A stretch of DNA of 64,000 nt, from NCBI RefSeq assembly GCF_040409955.1, contig NZ_CP123384.1:2799501-2863500 (forward strand), in the 5' to 3' direction. Below the pieces are notes generated by a model that did not search any database, was not told where the DNA came from, and saw only the letters and a list, made by a program, of their open reading frames with translations. A program made the position numbers and the translations under genes. This document shows, piece by piece, positions 9,338 through 17,647 of this stretch. Each line of letters starts with the position of its first letter. Positions within the stretch are counted from its first letter, which is position 1. This DNA is from Salipiger sp. H15 (GTDB lineage Bacteria > Pseudomonadota > Alphaproteobacteria > Rhodobacterales > Rhodobacteraceae).

Positions 9338-9643
9338 TCACTTCCCCTGGCGCGCTTGCCAGTCCGCAAGCGAGACCTTCGGCAGGGCCGAGGACATCGC
9401 CGCGAGCTTGGCCTTGAACTCTTCGCGGCTCTCGGCGGGACTTCTCCGCCGGAGCAGCTTCTTCAGGTCCGGGATCTTCTTCGCCCGCATCAGCGTGGCG
9501 GTCAGCCAGGCCTGCTGGACCGAGAGCATTTCCTCGGCCTCCAGGCGGCGGCGGGCGCCGCGCATCTGGGCAAGGTAGAGCCGGGGTGTCAGCGACCAGA
9601 ACGCCGCGGGATCGAACCCCGCGGCGACATGGTCCTCGAGCAT
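9338..9643 (-). CDS. Tail assembly chaperone T frame, made as GT fusion
   Basis: This open frame has no convincing ribosome binding site. Codons are in frame -1 relative to the G gene, and the frame is open upstream through the end of G, back past a GGGAAAC heptamer at 9679-9685. The simplest reading is that it is expressed as the C-terminal half of a G-GT frameshift product, as in lambda, and that the internal ATG 9643 is not the main start. The protein sequence after the junction contains MLEDHVAAGFDPAAFWSLTPRLYLAQ, a helical domain reminiscent of gene transfer agent-type chaperones, and a basic stretch KKLLRRR. It would hold the tape measure and recruit tail tube subunits. Confidence 0.7.
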   Translation of the reverse strand: MLEDHVAAGFDPAAFWSLTPRLYLAQMRGARRRLEAEEMLSVQQAWLTATLMRAKKIPDLKKLLRRRSPAESREEFKAKLAAMSSALPKVSLADWQARQGK

Positions 9644-9654
9644 GTCGAGGTAGC

Positions 9655-10011
9655 TCAGGCCGCCGTCCCCGGCGCGGCGTTTCCCTCCGCACCCCCCTGA
9701 TCGGTGCCCGGCCCATCGCCCGCCGCGGGCGCGGCGGCGCGCATCACCTTCATCACCGCGCTGAGGTCGTGGCTGATCAGGTCGCCCGCCTCCTGCAGCG
9801 TGGCCTCCGGATGGTGGCGGAGCATGCAGGCCAGCGTGAGCAGACGCAGGTCGCGGATCCCGATCTTCCCCGCCTCCACCGCCTCGAAGGCCTGCATCGC
9901 ATCCTTGCCGCTGTGGTCCTCGAACTCGCACATGGCGTTGAAGTCGAAGCGCAGCTTGTAGGCCTTGCCGTCGACCGTGACGTCGACCTCGCCCAGGAAC
10001 CGGTTCGACAT
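9655..10011 (-). CDS. Tail assembly chaperone G
   Basis: The 118-residue protein starts at ATG 10011, overlapping the stop of the tail tube gene by one base. It begins with VDVTVDGKAYKLRFDFNAMCEFED, which is the hallmark of the gene transfer agent gp10 / tail chaperone family, followed by helices and a low-complexity Ala/Gly tail (residues 90-118). Near its 3' end is a slippery heptamer GGGAAAC that places ribosomes in the -1 frame of the T region, giving a GT fusion of about 210 residues. This pairing is conserved in long-tailed phages even where sequence is not. The ratio of G to GT is usually important for tail length control. Confidence 0.8.
   Translation of the reverse strand: MSNRFLGEVDVTVDGKAYKLRFDFNAMCEFEDHSGKDAMQAFEAVEAGKIGIRDLRLLTLACMLRHHPEATLQEAGDLISHDLSAVMKVMRAAAPAAGDGPGTDQGGAEGNAAPGTAA
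9679..9685 (-). promoter_or_regulatory. -1 frameshift slippery site GGGAAAC (G to GT)
   Basis: On the minus strand the G frame reads GAG GGA AAC, so the heptamer fits X XXY YYZ exactly and differs only at the last base from the lambda G-GT site GGGAAAG. Slippage by one base backwards joins G to the T frame, which is open across this point, 24 bases before the G stop. A second heptamer of the same pattern, GGGGGGT at 9691-9697, lies just upstream in the same phase and is a possible alternative. Confidence 0.75.
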
Positions 10012-10430
10012 CAGGCCACCACCTGCGCGCTGAGCCGGAAGGTCGCGACCGCCGTCATCTTGTCACCGATCGGCGCGGTGCGGCTGTAGCCCTTGAGAAA
10101 GCCCGAGTAGGTTTCCGGCGTGGCATCCTCGTCGTCGGTGAGTGTGATCTCGACGAGCACCTCCTCGCGGCTCGCGCGCAGCGAGATCAGCAGGATGTCG
10201 CTGGCGCTGCCGGGGATATAGTTCATCGGCACCGCCAACTCGCCGCTGTCGACGAGACCCGCGATGAACTGCTTGCGCCGCCCGGGCGATTTCATGTGCG
10301 TGACGTCGACCTCGTCGACCTGCTCGTCGGGCATTTCGAGATCGCCGACGAGGTCGAGGGGTGTCCAGGTCGGCGTTGCACCAACACCGATGCGGACGAG
10401 GCTTCCGTAGCCGATCTTTCCATCGGGCAT
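10011..10430 (-). CDS. Major tail tube protein
   Basis: The 139-residue protein starts at ATG 10430 behind a GGAGAG ribosome binding site. The sequence opens with GYGSLVRIG, has DEVDVTHMKSPGRRKQFIAGLVDSGELAVPMNYIPGS in its centre, and closes with SRTAPIGDKMTAVATFRLSAQ. This is the pattern of the lambda gpV-like N-terminal tube domain: a central loop with KSPGR, then an alternating beta barrel. Subunits stack as hexameric rings to make the tail shaft. It precedes the G/GT chaperone genes, as is standard. About 70 bases without a gene separate it from the tail terminator gene upstream. Confidence 0.85.
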   Translation of the reverse strand: MPDGKIGYGSLVRIGVGATPTWTPLDLVGDLEMPDEQVDEVDVTHMKSPGRRKQFIAGLVDSGELAVPMNYIPGSASDILLISLRASREEVLVEITLTDDEDATPETYSGFLKGYSRTAPIGDKMTAVATFRLSAQVVA

Positions 10431-10505
10431 CTTCTCTCTCCATGTTCAAGAGGTGTGGGGACCGGCGGCGGAGGCCGCGCGAAGGGAGGGGCCGGGATCG
10501 GCCCC

Positions 10506-10967
10506 TCAGGGGGTCACGGACGGGTCGTGACGGGGAAGGATGAGCGTGGCCTCGTAGCTCACGCGGCGGGCGGCGAAGACCACCTCGCCGCGCTGCACGT
10601 TCACCTCGGAGCCGACGGGCCGGATCATCATGACCAGCCCGCCGAGGTTGCCGCTCGCGGCGAGCGCACGCTCGACCTCGAGGTGCATGTCGTCGACCTG
10701 GTCGAGTGCGGTCTGTTCGAAGCCCTGCGCCTGCAGGACGAAGTCGATCAGCACCTGCCGCTTGTCGGTGCGCATGCTGTCGGGCTCGATCCGCTCCGAC
10801 CGGCAGTAGCAGTAGATCGCCGGAAGCAGCTCTTCGGGCACCGCCGCGTCCGCGGGCGGATGCTCGAGCACGGTGACCTCGCGGGTCTCGCCGCCGACGA
10901 TGACGGAAAGGCCCGCCGTCGAAAGGATCTCGGCCGAGGCGATGCGGAGGGCTTTAAGAGGATGCAC
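10506..10967 (-). CDS. Tail terminator / tail completion protein (gpU-like)
   Basis: The 153-residue protein uses a GTG start at 10967 and overlaps the upstream gene by 14 bases. It opens with a helix MHPLKALRIASAEIL and then has a beta-sandwich-like pattern with VTVLEHPP, PAIYCYCRSERIEP, DKRQVLIDFVLQAQG and RRVSYEATLIL, in the size range of tail terminators (gpU of lambda, gp-like proteins of HK97). It sits between a head-tail joining gene and the tube gene, the usual place of such proteins. It would cap the tail tube and contact the head connector. The assignment is by position and general pattern. Confidence 0.6.
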   Translation of the reverse strand: MHPLKALRIASAEILSTAGLSVIVGGETREVTVLEHPPADAAVPEELLPAIYCYCRSERIEPDSMRTDKRQVLIDFVLQAQGFEQTALDQVDDMHLEVERALAASGNLGGLVMMIRPVGSEVNVQRGEVVFAARRVSYEATLILPRHDPSVTP

Positions 10968-11286
10968 CGATCATCTCCAACTCGAGGGTGAGCCGCGAGT
11001 CCTCCGCGGGGCTGCCCGAGGGCAGGCTCGAGAGGACGCGGTAGGTCTTGCCATTGCCCGGCGCCACCCTGCTGCCGCGCACCAGGTCCGCGAGGGCCCG
11101 GCGATCTCCCGAGAGCGTGGGCAGGACCGTGGGGACCTCCTGGCCATTCTGGCCAAGGACGAGAACGGGCCCTTCCCGGAAGACGGCCCGCTCCGTCCGC
11201 TCCGCGCCGCCCTTCGGCTGCACGGTCACGGCATCCCCGAGCACGGCGTCGAGGATCCCGGTCATGCCCGCGAAGACGCTGGGCAT
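10954..11286 (-). CDS. Head-tail joining protein (gpFII-like)
   Basis: The product has 110 residues when started at ATG 11286, four bases after the stop of the DUF2190 gene; the longer open frame upstream overlaps that gene and is ignored. It contains an N-terminal helix MPSVFAGMTGILDAVLG, the segment AVFREGPVLVLG, and RTYRV-like KTYRVLSSLPSG followed by LTLELEM at the C-terminus. This is the beta-barrel pattern of the lambda FII / stopper family found between decoration and tail terminator genes. It would form the ring joining the filled head to the tail. Family identification is tentative but the position is standard. Confidence 0.6.
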   Translation of the reverse strand: MPSVFAGMTGILDAVLGDAVTVQPKGGAERTERAVFREGPVLVLGQNGQEVPTVLPTLSGDRRALADLVRGSRVAPGNGKTYRVLSSLPSGSPAEDSRLTLELEMIGASS

Positions 11287-11290
11287 GGGC

Positions 11291-11623
11291 TCAGCGGATC
11301 GCGCCGTCGAGCAGCACCGTGCCCGTCTCGGACGGGTTCGCCGCCGCGGCAAGCGCCACGCCGCAGAGCGTGTTGCTGGTCGCCGTGGTGGTGAAGAGCT
11401 TGTTGGTGTCGTCCCAGTAGATTTTGGCACCAATGGTCCAGGCCTGCGCCGAGGTCTTGGCGACCTCGAAGACCCCGCCGCGCACCATCACGACGTCGCC
11501 GCCCGAGGCCGCGGCATCCTGCGCGATGCCGAAGAGCGCGCCGACCAGCAGCCCTGCCCCGGCGGACACGTCGTAGGGCGCCGCGACCGTCAGGTTCGCG
11601 CCCGGCTGAATGAAGTTCTTCAT
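11291..11623 (-). CDS. DUF2190 capsid decoration-like protein
   Basis: The 110-residue protein begins MKNFIQPGANLTVAAPYDVSAG, which is the typical start of DUF2190 proteins, and continues with GLLVGALFGIA, GVFEVAKTSAQAWTIGAKIYWDD and CGVALAAAANPSETGTVLLDG. In Mu-like and lambda-like phages these are encoded directly after the major capsid gene and are thought to be head decoration or stabilising proteins, sometimes mis-named RecA/RadA recombinase. It follows the protease-capsid fusion gene by about 90 bases. No enzyme motif is seen. The virion location is inferred from the family. Confidence 0.8.
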   Translation of the reverse strand: MKNFIQPGANLTVAAPYDVSAGAGLLVGALFGIAQDAAASGGDVVMVRGGVFEVAKTSAQAWTIGAKIYWDDTNKLFTTTATSNTLCGVALAAAANPSETGTVLLDGAIR

Positions 11624-11712
11624 CTGTCATCCCTTTCGGATTGGCCGTGTTCCAGGCCGCCATGAAAGACGGGCGGCGGTGCCGCCCGCCACAAACTCGG
11701 ATCGGCGCCCGA

Positions 11713-13830
11713 TCAGGCGCCGGCGTTCTTGTAGGCGCCGCGGAACTCGCTCGCCGCCGCGCCGAAGATGTGGCGGGCGTTCATCGTGACCTTGTCGGGG
11801 TTCATGCCCTCGATCGTCTGCACGGTCGGCGCCTCGTAGCCCTCGAGGTAGGCCACCGAGATCGGCGGCAGGTCCTCGGAGACCAGGTACCAGGCGGTGT
11901 CCGAGCCACCCGCCGCCGCGCCGATGTTCGGCACGGTGATCGGGCGCAGCGTGCCTTTGTAGGGGTTGATGTCGCCGTCCCTGGCCGGAGTGGTCGCGGT
12001 GGCGAACTGCAGCGCATCAACCTCGAGAGCGGGCGGGACGATCAGCAGGTTCGGCTCGACCTGCAGGAAGTCATCCTTATCCTTGCTGCCGAAGGCGGTC
12101 TGTTCCCAGAGCGCCTTGCGGCCCGCGCCCACGGTCGTGACCGAGATCGCGCCGGCGCTTCCCGCGAGGTTCTTGTGAGTCGCGTGGAAGAGCGCCACGT
12201 TGTCGGACTTCAGCACGGCGTTGGTGCGGATCAGCGACCACACCATGCTCGACTCCATCACCCGCGCCGCCATCGCGAACTCGCGCGGGATGCGGTCGAA
12301 GGCGCCCATGTCGTCGTTCACCACCGCCTCGAAGGTGAGGTTGATGGTGCGCCCGCGGCGCTCGACCTTCAGCCCCTCAGCCTGGTCGTTCAGCGTGGCT
12401 TCCTGGTACTCGCCGTTTTCCTTCACGGTCTTGAGCTGGAAGTCCCCGCCGAACCGCACCGCGTGCAGCTCGCGGAAGTCGGCAGCCGTCATCGGCGCGC
12501 CGGTGACCACCTGCCAGTTCGCGCCGCGCCGGGCGTACTCGGCGATCAGCGAGCGGTTCATCACCTCGGTGGTGATGTAGGCGAAGTCGCTGACGCCGAG
12601 GGCGCCGCCGAGCATCGTGGTCGCGCGCATGCCGAGGCGGATCGACTCGGTGTCCGAGTAGGACCGGCCGGCCCCGGAGAGCTCCATCGCAAGGCCGCGC
12701 AGGCGCATGCCGCGGAACTGCGCGCCCGGGCCCTCGTAGTTGCGCATCATCGCCTGCACGAGGCCCTCGCGGCGGGCCTCGGTCTCGTCGCGGGTGATCT
12801 GCGCGGTCGGCGAGCTGCTGCGCCCCACCGGCTCGGCCGCAGCCATGATCGACATGAAGCGGGCCGAGGCATCGGCGACCGAGGTGCCGTCGTCGATCAG
12901 CGTATCGACGTCGGCCTGGGCAAGACGGCCCGAGGCGACGAAGGCCGCGGACATCTCGCGGATGCCGCGGGCGCGCGCACGCTCGGCCGCGACGACATCG
13001 GGCGCGGTCATGACCGGCGCCGGCTCGACGGCCGGGGTGGTCGGGGTGACGGCGTGTGCCGCCGGGTTCGGCTTGGTCATGATGATCTCCATTTCAGAGG
13101 GATTGGCCGAGATGGCCGAGGTGCCGCCATCCGGCTCGGAGCGTGCGGCGGTGGAATTGTTCGGAGGCAGGTAGCCTTCGCGCTTACGGACGTGCATAGC
13201 CCGGAAGGATTTCGCCGAGAGCGTATAGGCCTCGAGCGCGGCCTCCATCGTTGCGTACGCGGCGACCGGCACCCGATCGTCCGTCGAAGCGCCGTCGATG
13301 GAGTCGGCAAATCCTTCGGCAACCGCCTCTTCGGGCGAATACCAGGTCTCCGCCTTCATAATCTCGCGCACCTCTTCCGGGCTCTTTCCGGAGGCGGAGG
13401 CGTAGACGGATGCGTAGAGGTTCGCGGCGCGATCGAGATCGTCGGCGGCCTTGCGCAGCTCTTTCTCCGTGCCCCAAGCGTAGCCCGAGGGATCGTGGAT
13501 CATCAGCTGTGAACCACTCGACATGCGCCGCGAGGTGCCGGCCATGAAGATCAGCGAGGCAGATGACGCCGCCAGACCCTCGACCACGATGTCGGTGCCG
13601 CCCGGATGTCCGGCGAGGATGGCGCGAACTTGCTCGCCGCCCCAGACATGGCCACCATCAGAGTTGAGGCGCACCGTCACGCGGCCCTCGCCCAATTCCT
13701 GCAGCGCCTCGCGCACCATGCGCGGGCAGAAGAACACTTCCTCTTCGTACATCCACGAGGCGTATTCGTCCAAAAGGACGGGGCCGCTGAGGATGAGTTC
13801 CCCCGCGACAATGAGGTCACTGGCCTTCAT
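11713..13830 (-). CDS. ClpP-type prohead protease fused to major capsid protein
   Basis: One uninterrupted frame of 705 residues joins two functions. Residues 1-205 are a ClpP-like serine protease: the nucleophile region is GLAASSAS (Ser89 or Ser90), the His region is LMIHDPS (His112), and ETWYSPEEAVAEGFAD is the usual C-terminal helix. A linker rich in Pro, Ala and Thr at about 215-280 could be a scaffold or delta domain. From about 290 on is a Mu-gpT/HK97-type capsid protein, with MNRSLIAEYARRGANWQ, LHAVRFGGDFQL and LFHATHKNLAGS. The protease would cleave itself and the linker during head maturation. The start overlaps the portal gene end by 14 bases. Such protease-capsid fusions are known in this phage type. 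Confidence 0.85.
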   Translation of the reverse strand: MKASDLIVAGELILSGPVLLDEYASWMYEEEVFFCPRMVREALQELGEGRVTVRLNSDGGHVWGGEQVRAILAGHPGGTDIVVEGLAASSASLIFMAGTSRRMSSGSQLMIHDPSGYAWGTEKELRKAADDLDRAANLYASVYASASGKSPEEVREIMKAETWYSPEEAVAEGFADSIDGASTDDRVPVAAYATMEAALEAYTLSAKSFRAMHVRKREGYLPPNNSTAARSEPDGGTSAISANPSEMEIIMTKPNPAAHAVTPTTPAVEPAPVMTAPDVVAAERARARGIREMSAAFVASGRLAQADVDTLIDDGTSVADASARFMSIMAAAEPVGRSSSPTAQITRDETEARREGLVQAMMRNYEGPGAQFRGMRLRGLAMELSGAGRSYSDTESIRLGMRATTMLGGALGVSDFAYITTEVMNRSLIAEYARRGANWQVVTGAPMTAADFRELHAVRFGGDFQLKTVKENGEYQEATLNDQAEGLKVERRGRTINLTFEAVVNDDMGAFDRIPREFAMAARVMESSMVWSLIRTNAVLKSDNVALFHATHKNLAGSAGAISVTTVGAGRKALWEQTAFGSKDKDDFLQVEPNLLIVPPALEVDALQFATATTPARDGDINPYKGTLRPITVPNIGAAAGGSDTAWYLVSEDLPPISVAYLEGYEAPTVQTIEGMNPDKVTMNARHIFGAAASEFRGAYKNAGA

Positions 13831-15259
13831 CGGTCTCTCCTTGGTCGGTGGTCGGTGCCGCCTTGGGCTTCGGCGAGGTCTTCAGACCCGACGCCTTGTC
13901 AGCCTCGGCGTCCTGTGCGCGCTCCTGGCGGATGGTGTCGGGGTCGCGGCCCAGCTCGCGCTGCGTGCGCTGCCGGCTGTTGAGGCCCGCGCCGATCTCC
14001 TCGATCATCGCGGGGATTTCCTTGGTCGGATCGACGAGGATCCGGCGCGGCGGCGTCCAGTCCATCTCGAAGGTGAGACCGCGGTGCCCCGCCAGCGCCA
14101 GCCCCTCGCGGAACCAGCGCTCCATGCCGAGGCAGAACTGCCCGATCATCAGGTTGCGCTGCCACATGCGCACCAGCCGGTCCATCTCCATGCGGCCCAT
14201 CCGGCCCGAGGAGAAATTGACGCTGCGCAGGTCCCCCGCGAGGCTCTCGTAGGTGATGCCGAGCCCCACCGCGACGGTGGCAAGCCCGCGGCGCATGAAA
14301 TCGTCGTAGCCGTCGACCGTCGGCGGCTCGGTGAAATGCGGCTTGGCGCCAACCGGCAGGTCGACCACCGCGCCCGGCGCCAGTTCCTCGAGGCCCTGCC
14401 CCGCGTTTGCCGGCCTCTGCGCGCCGTCTTCCCATTCGACCACCACCGCCATCAGCGCCGCCATGCGCTGCTTGAGGATCTGCGCCTCCTGGTAGTCCGA
14501 GAGCTCGCCCAGGGTCATCATGACCGGCGCAAGCCAGGGCACGCCGCGCAGCTGGCCGGGCCGGTCGAAGCGGCGCACGTGGATCACGTCCGACCAGTGG
14601 ACCCGGGTCGAGGTCAAAGCCTTGCGGGTCTGCACCGCGCCGGGGTGCTCGTTGAAGAGGTGGTAGGCCTCGATCGCGCCCGTGGGCCCGTACTCGACGC
14701 CCTCGACCACGAGGTTGTCACCCCAGCTCTGGATCGTGGTGTCCAGCAGGTCCGCCTCGATCAACTCGACCTGGTAGGGCAGCCTCAGGTTTCGGCTGAA
14801 GCGCGTGTTGCGCATCCGCCGGCGCACCAGCACCTCGCCGTCGGTGAAGACCGTGGACATGACGATGCCCTGCATCTCCGAGAGGTCGTATTCGCCGAGC
14901 GCGTCGATGTCGGTGCTGGTCAGGTGCGCCAGCAACTCCGCCACCGTCCCCTTGGCGTTCTCGCCCGCGCGGATGCTCGGGGTGATCCCCTCACCCACGA
15001 CGTTCGCGACGATCACGTCCTTGCCCCGGGCGGCATAGGCGCGGTTGCGCACGAAGTCGCGGCTCATGTTCCGCAGGCGCACCCGCGAGCCGTAGGCGGC
15101 GGCATCCGCCGAGGAGCCGGGTGCCTTCCAACCGTAGGTCCGCCGCCCGCGCGAGGCGGCGTCGTAGTTCATCAGCACCTTGGTCTGCGCCCGGGCCCGC
15201 GCCCGGCGCAGGCCGGCGCCCGGGTTGAAGAACCCGATCATGCTGTCGAGCGGGTTCAT
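13817..15259 (-). CDS. Phage portal protein, lambda gpB family
   Basis: The 480-residue protein starts at ATG 15259 with MNPLDSMIGFFNPGAGLRRARARAQ. The early segment YDAASRGRRTYGWKAPGSSADAA is the signature of lambda-family portals, followed by RLRNMSRDFVRNRAYAARG and the central HVRRFDRPGQLRGVPWLAPV. The length is usual for the family. Twelve copies form the ring at the head vertex through which DNA enters. The last residues are low-complexity and charged. It lies between the gpW-type connector and the protease-capsid fusion, which is the lambda order W-B-C. Confidence 0.9.
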   Translation of the reverse strand: MNPLDSMIGFFNPGAGLRRARARAQTKVLMNYDAASRGRRTYGWKAPGSSADAAAYGSRVRLRNMSRDFVRNRAYAARGKDVIVANVVGEGITPSIRAGENAKGTVAELLAHLTSTDIDALGEYDLSEMQGIVMSTVFTDGEVLVRRRMRNTRFSRNLRLPYQVELIEADLLDTTIQSWGDNLVVEGVEYGPTGAIEAYHLFNEHPGAVQTRKALTSTRVHWSDVIHVRRFDRPGQLRGVPWLAPVMMTLGELSDYQEAQILKQRMAALMAVVVEWEDGAQRPANAGQGLEELAPGAVVDLPVGAKPHFTEPPTVDGYDDFMRRGLATVAVGLGITYESLAGDLRSVNFSSGRMGRMEMDRLVRMWQRNLMIGQFCLGMERWFREGLALAGHRGLTFEMDWTPPRRILVDPTKEIPAMIEEIGAGLNSRQRTQRELGRDPDTIRQERAQDAEADKASGLKTSPKPKAAPTTDQGETDEGQ

Positions 15260-15260
15260 C

Positions 15261-15464
15261 TCAGAGCCCCCGCGACGCGCGCGGATAGGAGACGCGAAAG
15301 GCGCCCGTCGCCCGGCCCGAGACCTCGTCCTCCATCATGCGCAGCGTGGACTTCATCTCCTCGAGCGTGCGGTACTGCACCTCCTCGCCATTGAGGCGTA
15401 CCCGCGTCACGCCCCTGGCGATTGCGGCCTTGATCGTGTCCACATCGGCCTGCGTCCATGCCAT
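15261..15464 (-). CDS. Head-tail connector, gpW family
   Basis: A 67-residue protein starting MAWTQADVDTIKAAIARGV, then RVRLNGEEVQYRTLEEMKSTL and a basic C-terminus. The arrangement of a helix, a beta hairpin with VRLNGEEVQYRT, and a second helix is exactly that of lambda gpW, which joins the packaged head to the tail. The gene stands directly before the portal gene (two bases between stop and start) and 20 bases after the terminase, again the lambda order. Length is normal for the family. Confidence 0.85.
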   Translation of the reverse strand: MAWTQADVDTIKAAIARGVTRVRLNGEEVQYRTLEEMKSTLRMMEDEVSGRATGAFRVSYPRASRGL

Positions 15465-15484
15465 CGGGTCTATCTCCTCTTGAG

Positions 15485-17647
15485 TCAGCCGATGCTGCGG
15501 CGGGGCGCAGGCGGCGGCGTGTCTGGCCGCGCGGGCGCGGTCTCTGGTGCGGCTTGCTCGGGCGCCCCGGCGTCCTGCGCCACGGCGAAGGCGTTGCCGG
15601 GCCCGAGCACCGCCCAGTCCGGTGGCGCTTCGGGGTTGATCCGGTTGAGCCCTTTATGCTCGGCCGTCGCGAGCGCCTGGACCGAGAGGTCCAGCGTCTC
15701 GTTGCGCGTGACGCCCTGCTTCTTCTCGTAGCCCTTGGCGGTGCGCTGCTCGGCGAGCAGTTCGGCCAGCGCCTCGGTCTCCATCCAGTCCGGCACGTGC
15801 TGCGCGCCGATCCCGCGCTCGAGACGGCCGAGCGCCGACAGGACGCTGTCCTTCAGTCGGTCGACCGCCATGTTGAGCAGCTTGATGCCGCGCGCCTTCT
15901 TGCCCTTCGAGCCGCGCTCCGGGGCCTCGAGCCAGACGCGGTCGCGCTGGTGAAACCCGCCGCGCCCGATCGACAGGAACCAAAGGTGCCCCTGCCCGGC
16001 CCGGCGCCGCCCGCGCCAGAACTTCTCGGCATTGTCCGACCAGCCGGCCGGGCCGTTGAAGTCGATGGTCAGCGCGCAGGGCTTCAGCGCCCAGCTCTCG
16101 CCCTCGACCGGGAAGGCCCGATCGGCGAGTTCGAGCAGCACGTCCGCGTCCTCGGCGTAGCGGCCCGGATCGATCAGCCGGTAGCGGCCATCCTCATTCT
16201 TTGCCCGCGGCGCGTGGTCGGGCGGCTGCGAGATCGCGAAGCGGTCGATCACCGCCCGCTCGCCCTGCTCGCCCCAGCCCATCGCCAGGACCTCGAAGCG
16301 GTTGCCCTGCACGTCGATCGAAACCGTGACGAACCGGCACCAGTTCGGCGCCACGCCCTTCGGTAGCGTCACCGCCGCCTCGCGCAGCTTCGTCGTGGTC
16401 AGCTCGTCCTCGTCACCCTGCGCCGGCCGCTTGAAGGGCTCGGCCCGCTCGGTGAAGAACACCCGCGAGAGCTCGGTGTAGTCGCCGAACTGCTCGGCCT
16501 GGCGCATCGCCGCGAGGTAGGAGCTGACCAGCCCCTCCCAGCTCGCGAAGGCCGCCGCCGCGCCGTTGAGGCTGTAGCTCGCGATGTCCGTCGCGCGCAG
16601 GTCAGGATCATCGATCCGCACCAGCGCCCGCTTGCCGTCCTCGAGGCGCGAGCTTTCGTGCAGCCAGCCGCCGTGCCCGGCGAGAGCGCGGCGGTTGAGT
16701 TCGAGCTTGTGCCGGTGCGCGTAGAGCTCGCCGCAGTCCGGGCACTCCATCTGCGCCCTGGCACCGGCCTCGGCGGGCTCGAGCGCGTCGTCGTAGACCA
16801 GGCGCTCGAAGTGCGGCTCGAAGAGCTCGCCGCAGTTGCGGCATTCCCAGTACCAGCGCCCGCGCGTGCCCTCGTTGTAGATGCGCACGATCCCGCCAGA
16901 GACCGGCGGCAGCTCGTGCGGGTTCATCGGCCCCGCCTTCCAGTCTTCCTCGATCACCGGGAAGGCGGGCGAGCTTTCGAGCAGCACCCCGCCCCGGCTC
17001 ATGAAGGTCCGGATTCGCTGGCGCGCCATGCCGTAGGGACTGCCCTCGGGCGCGTCCTTCGGACCCAGCACTTGCTTCATGTGGTCGTAGTCGGTCATCA
17101 GCACGAGCCGCTGGCTGCGCGACGAGAGCTGGTTCGCCACCGGGTAGCCGATGCTGAGCCGCATGCCGCGGAAGCGCTTGCGGCTGAAAGTGTCGTCATC
17201 GCGGCCCCGACCAAGCCGGTCGAAGACCTCCGGGCTGTGCCGGATCGCCGGGTTCAGCTTCTCCTCGACCCAGGCGTCGGCGTCGGTCTTGGTCATGTGG
17301 ATCACCTGCACCGGGTCCGGCGCCGAGGTGATCGCGTGGAAGGCCACCGTCATCAGCAACTGTGTCTTGCCGGACTGCGACGGGCCCACGAAGCAGACCG
17401 TCTTGAACCGGCGCGACTGCGAGGTGTCGGCGGGCTCGACCGTGTAGGGCGTGACCATCCGGTCGAACGGCCGCCAGTCGCCCGCGACCGGCACCCGCAT
17501 GTAGCGCTCGGCCGCATCCGTCACCGTGATCCGCGAGGGCGGATCGAGCAGCGGCAGGCAGTCGCCGAGGATCTCCGACGGCTGCCGCCAGGACGGCAGC
17601 GGCGGGATGTGCCGGACCGAGCTGGTCCGGTCGGACATGACCACCAT
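15485..17647 (-). CDS. Terminase large subunit, lambda gpA / GPA family
   Basis: The product has 720 residues from ATG 17647, whose first base is the last base of the small-subunit stop (TGATG). A start three codons in, at ATG 17638, is also possible; the longer frame upstream only overlaps the small subunit. The ATPase domain has a Walker A GPSQSGKT at residues 88-95. A zinc-knuckle-like CRNCGELF and CPDCGELY pair is in the middle. The nuclease domain follows, with VSIDVQGNRFE as the first acidic strand. It cuts and pumps DNA into proheads through the portal. The C-terminal 40 residues are Pro/Ala-rich. Cohesive-end packaging is suggested by the family. Confidence 0.92.
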   Translation of the reverse strand: MVVMSDRTSSVRHIPPLPSWRQPSEILGDCLPLLDPPSRITVTDAAERYMRVPVAGDWRPFDRMVTPYTVEPADTSQSRRFKTVCFVGPSQSGKTQLLMTVAFHAITSAPDPVQVIHMTKTDADAWVEEKLNPAIRHSPEVFDRLGRGRDDDTFSRKRFRGMRLSIGYPVANQLSSRSQRLVLMTDYDHMKQVLGPKDAPEGSPYGMARQRIRTFMSRGGVLLESSPAFPVIEEDWKAGPMNPHELPPVSGGIVRIYNEGTRGRWYWECRNCGELFEPHFERLVYDDALEPAEAGARAQMECPDCGELYAHRHKLELNRRALAGHGGWLHESSRLEDGKRALVRIDDPDLRATDIASYSLNGAAAAFASWEGLVSSYLAAMRQAEQFGDYTELSRVFFTERAEPFKRPAQGDEDELTTTKLREAAVTLPKGVAPNWCRFVTVSIDVQGNRFEVLAMGWGEQGERAVIDRFAISQPPDHAPRAKNEDGRYRLIDPGRYAEDADVLLELADRAFPVEGESWALKPCALTIDFNGPAGWSDNAEKFWRGRRRAGQGHLWFLSIGRGGFHQRDRVWLEAPERGSKGKKARGIKLLNMAVDRLKDSVLSALGRLERGIGAQHVPDWMETEALAELLAEQRTAKGYEKKQGVTRNETLDLSVQALATAEHKGLNRINPEAPPDWAVLGPGNAFAVAQDAGAPEQAAPETAPARPDTPPPAPRRSIG

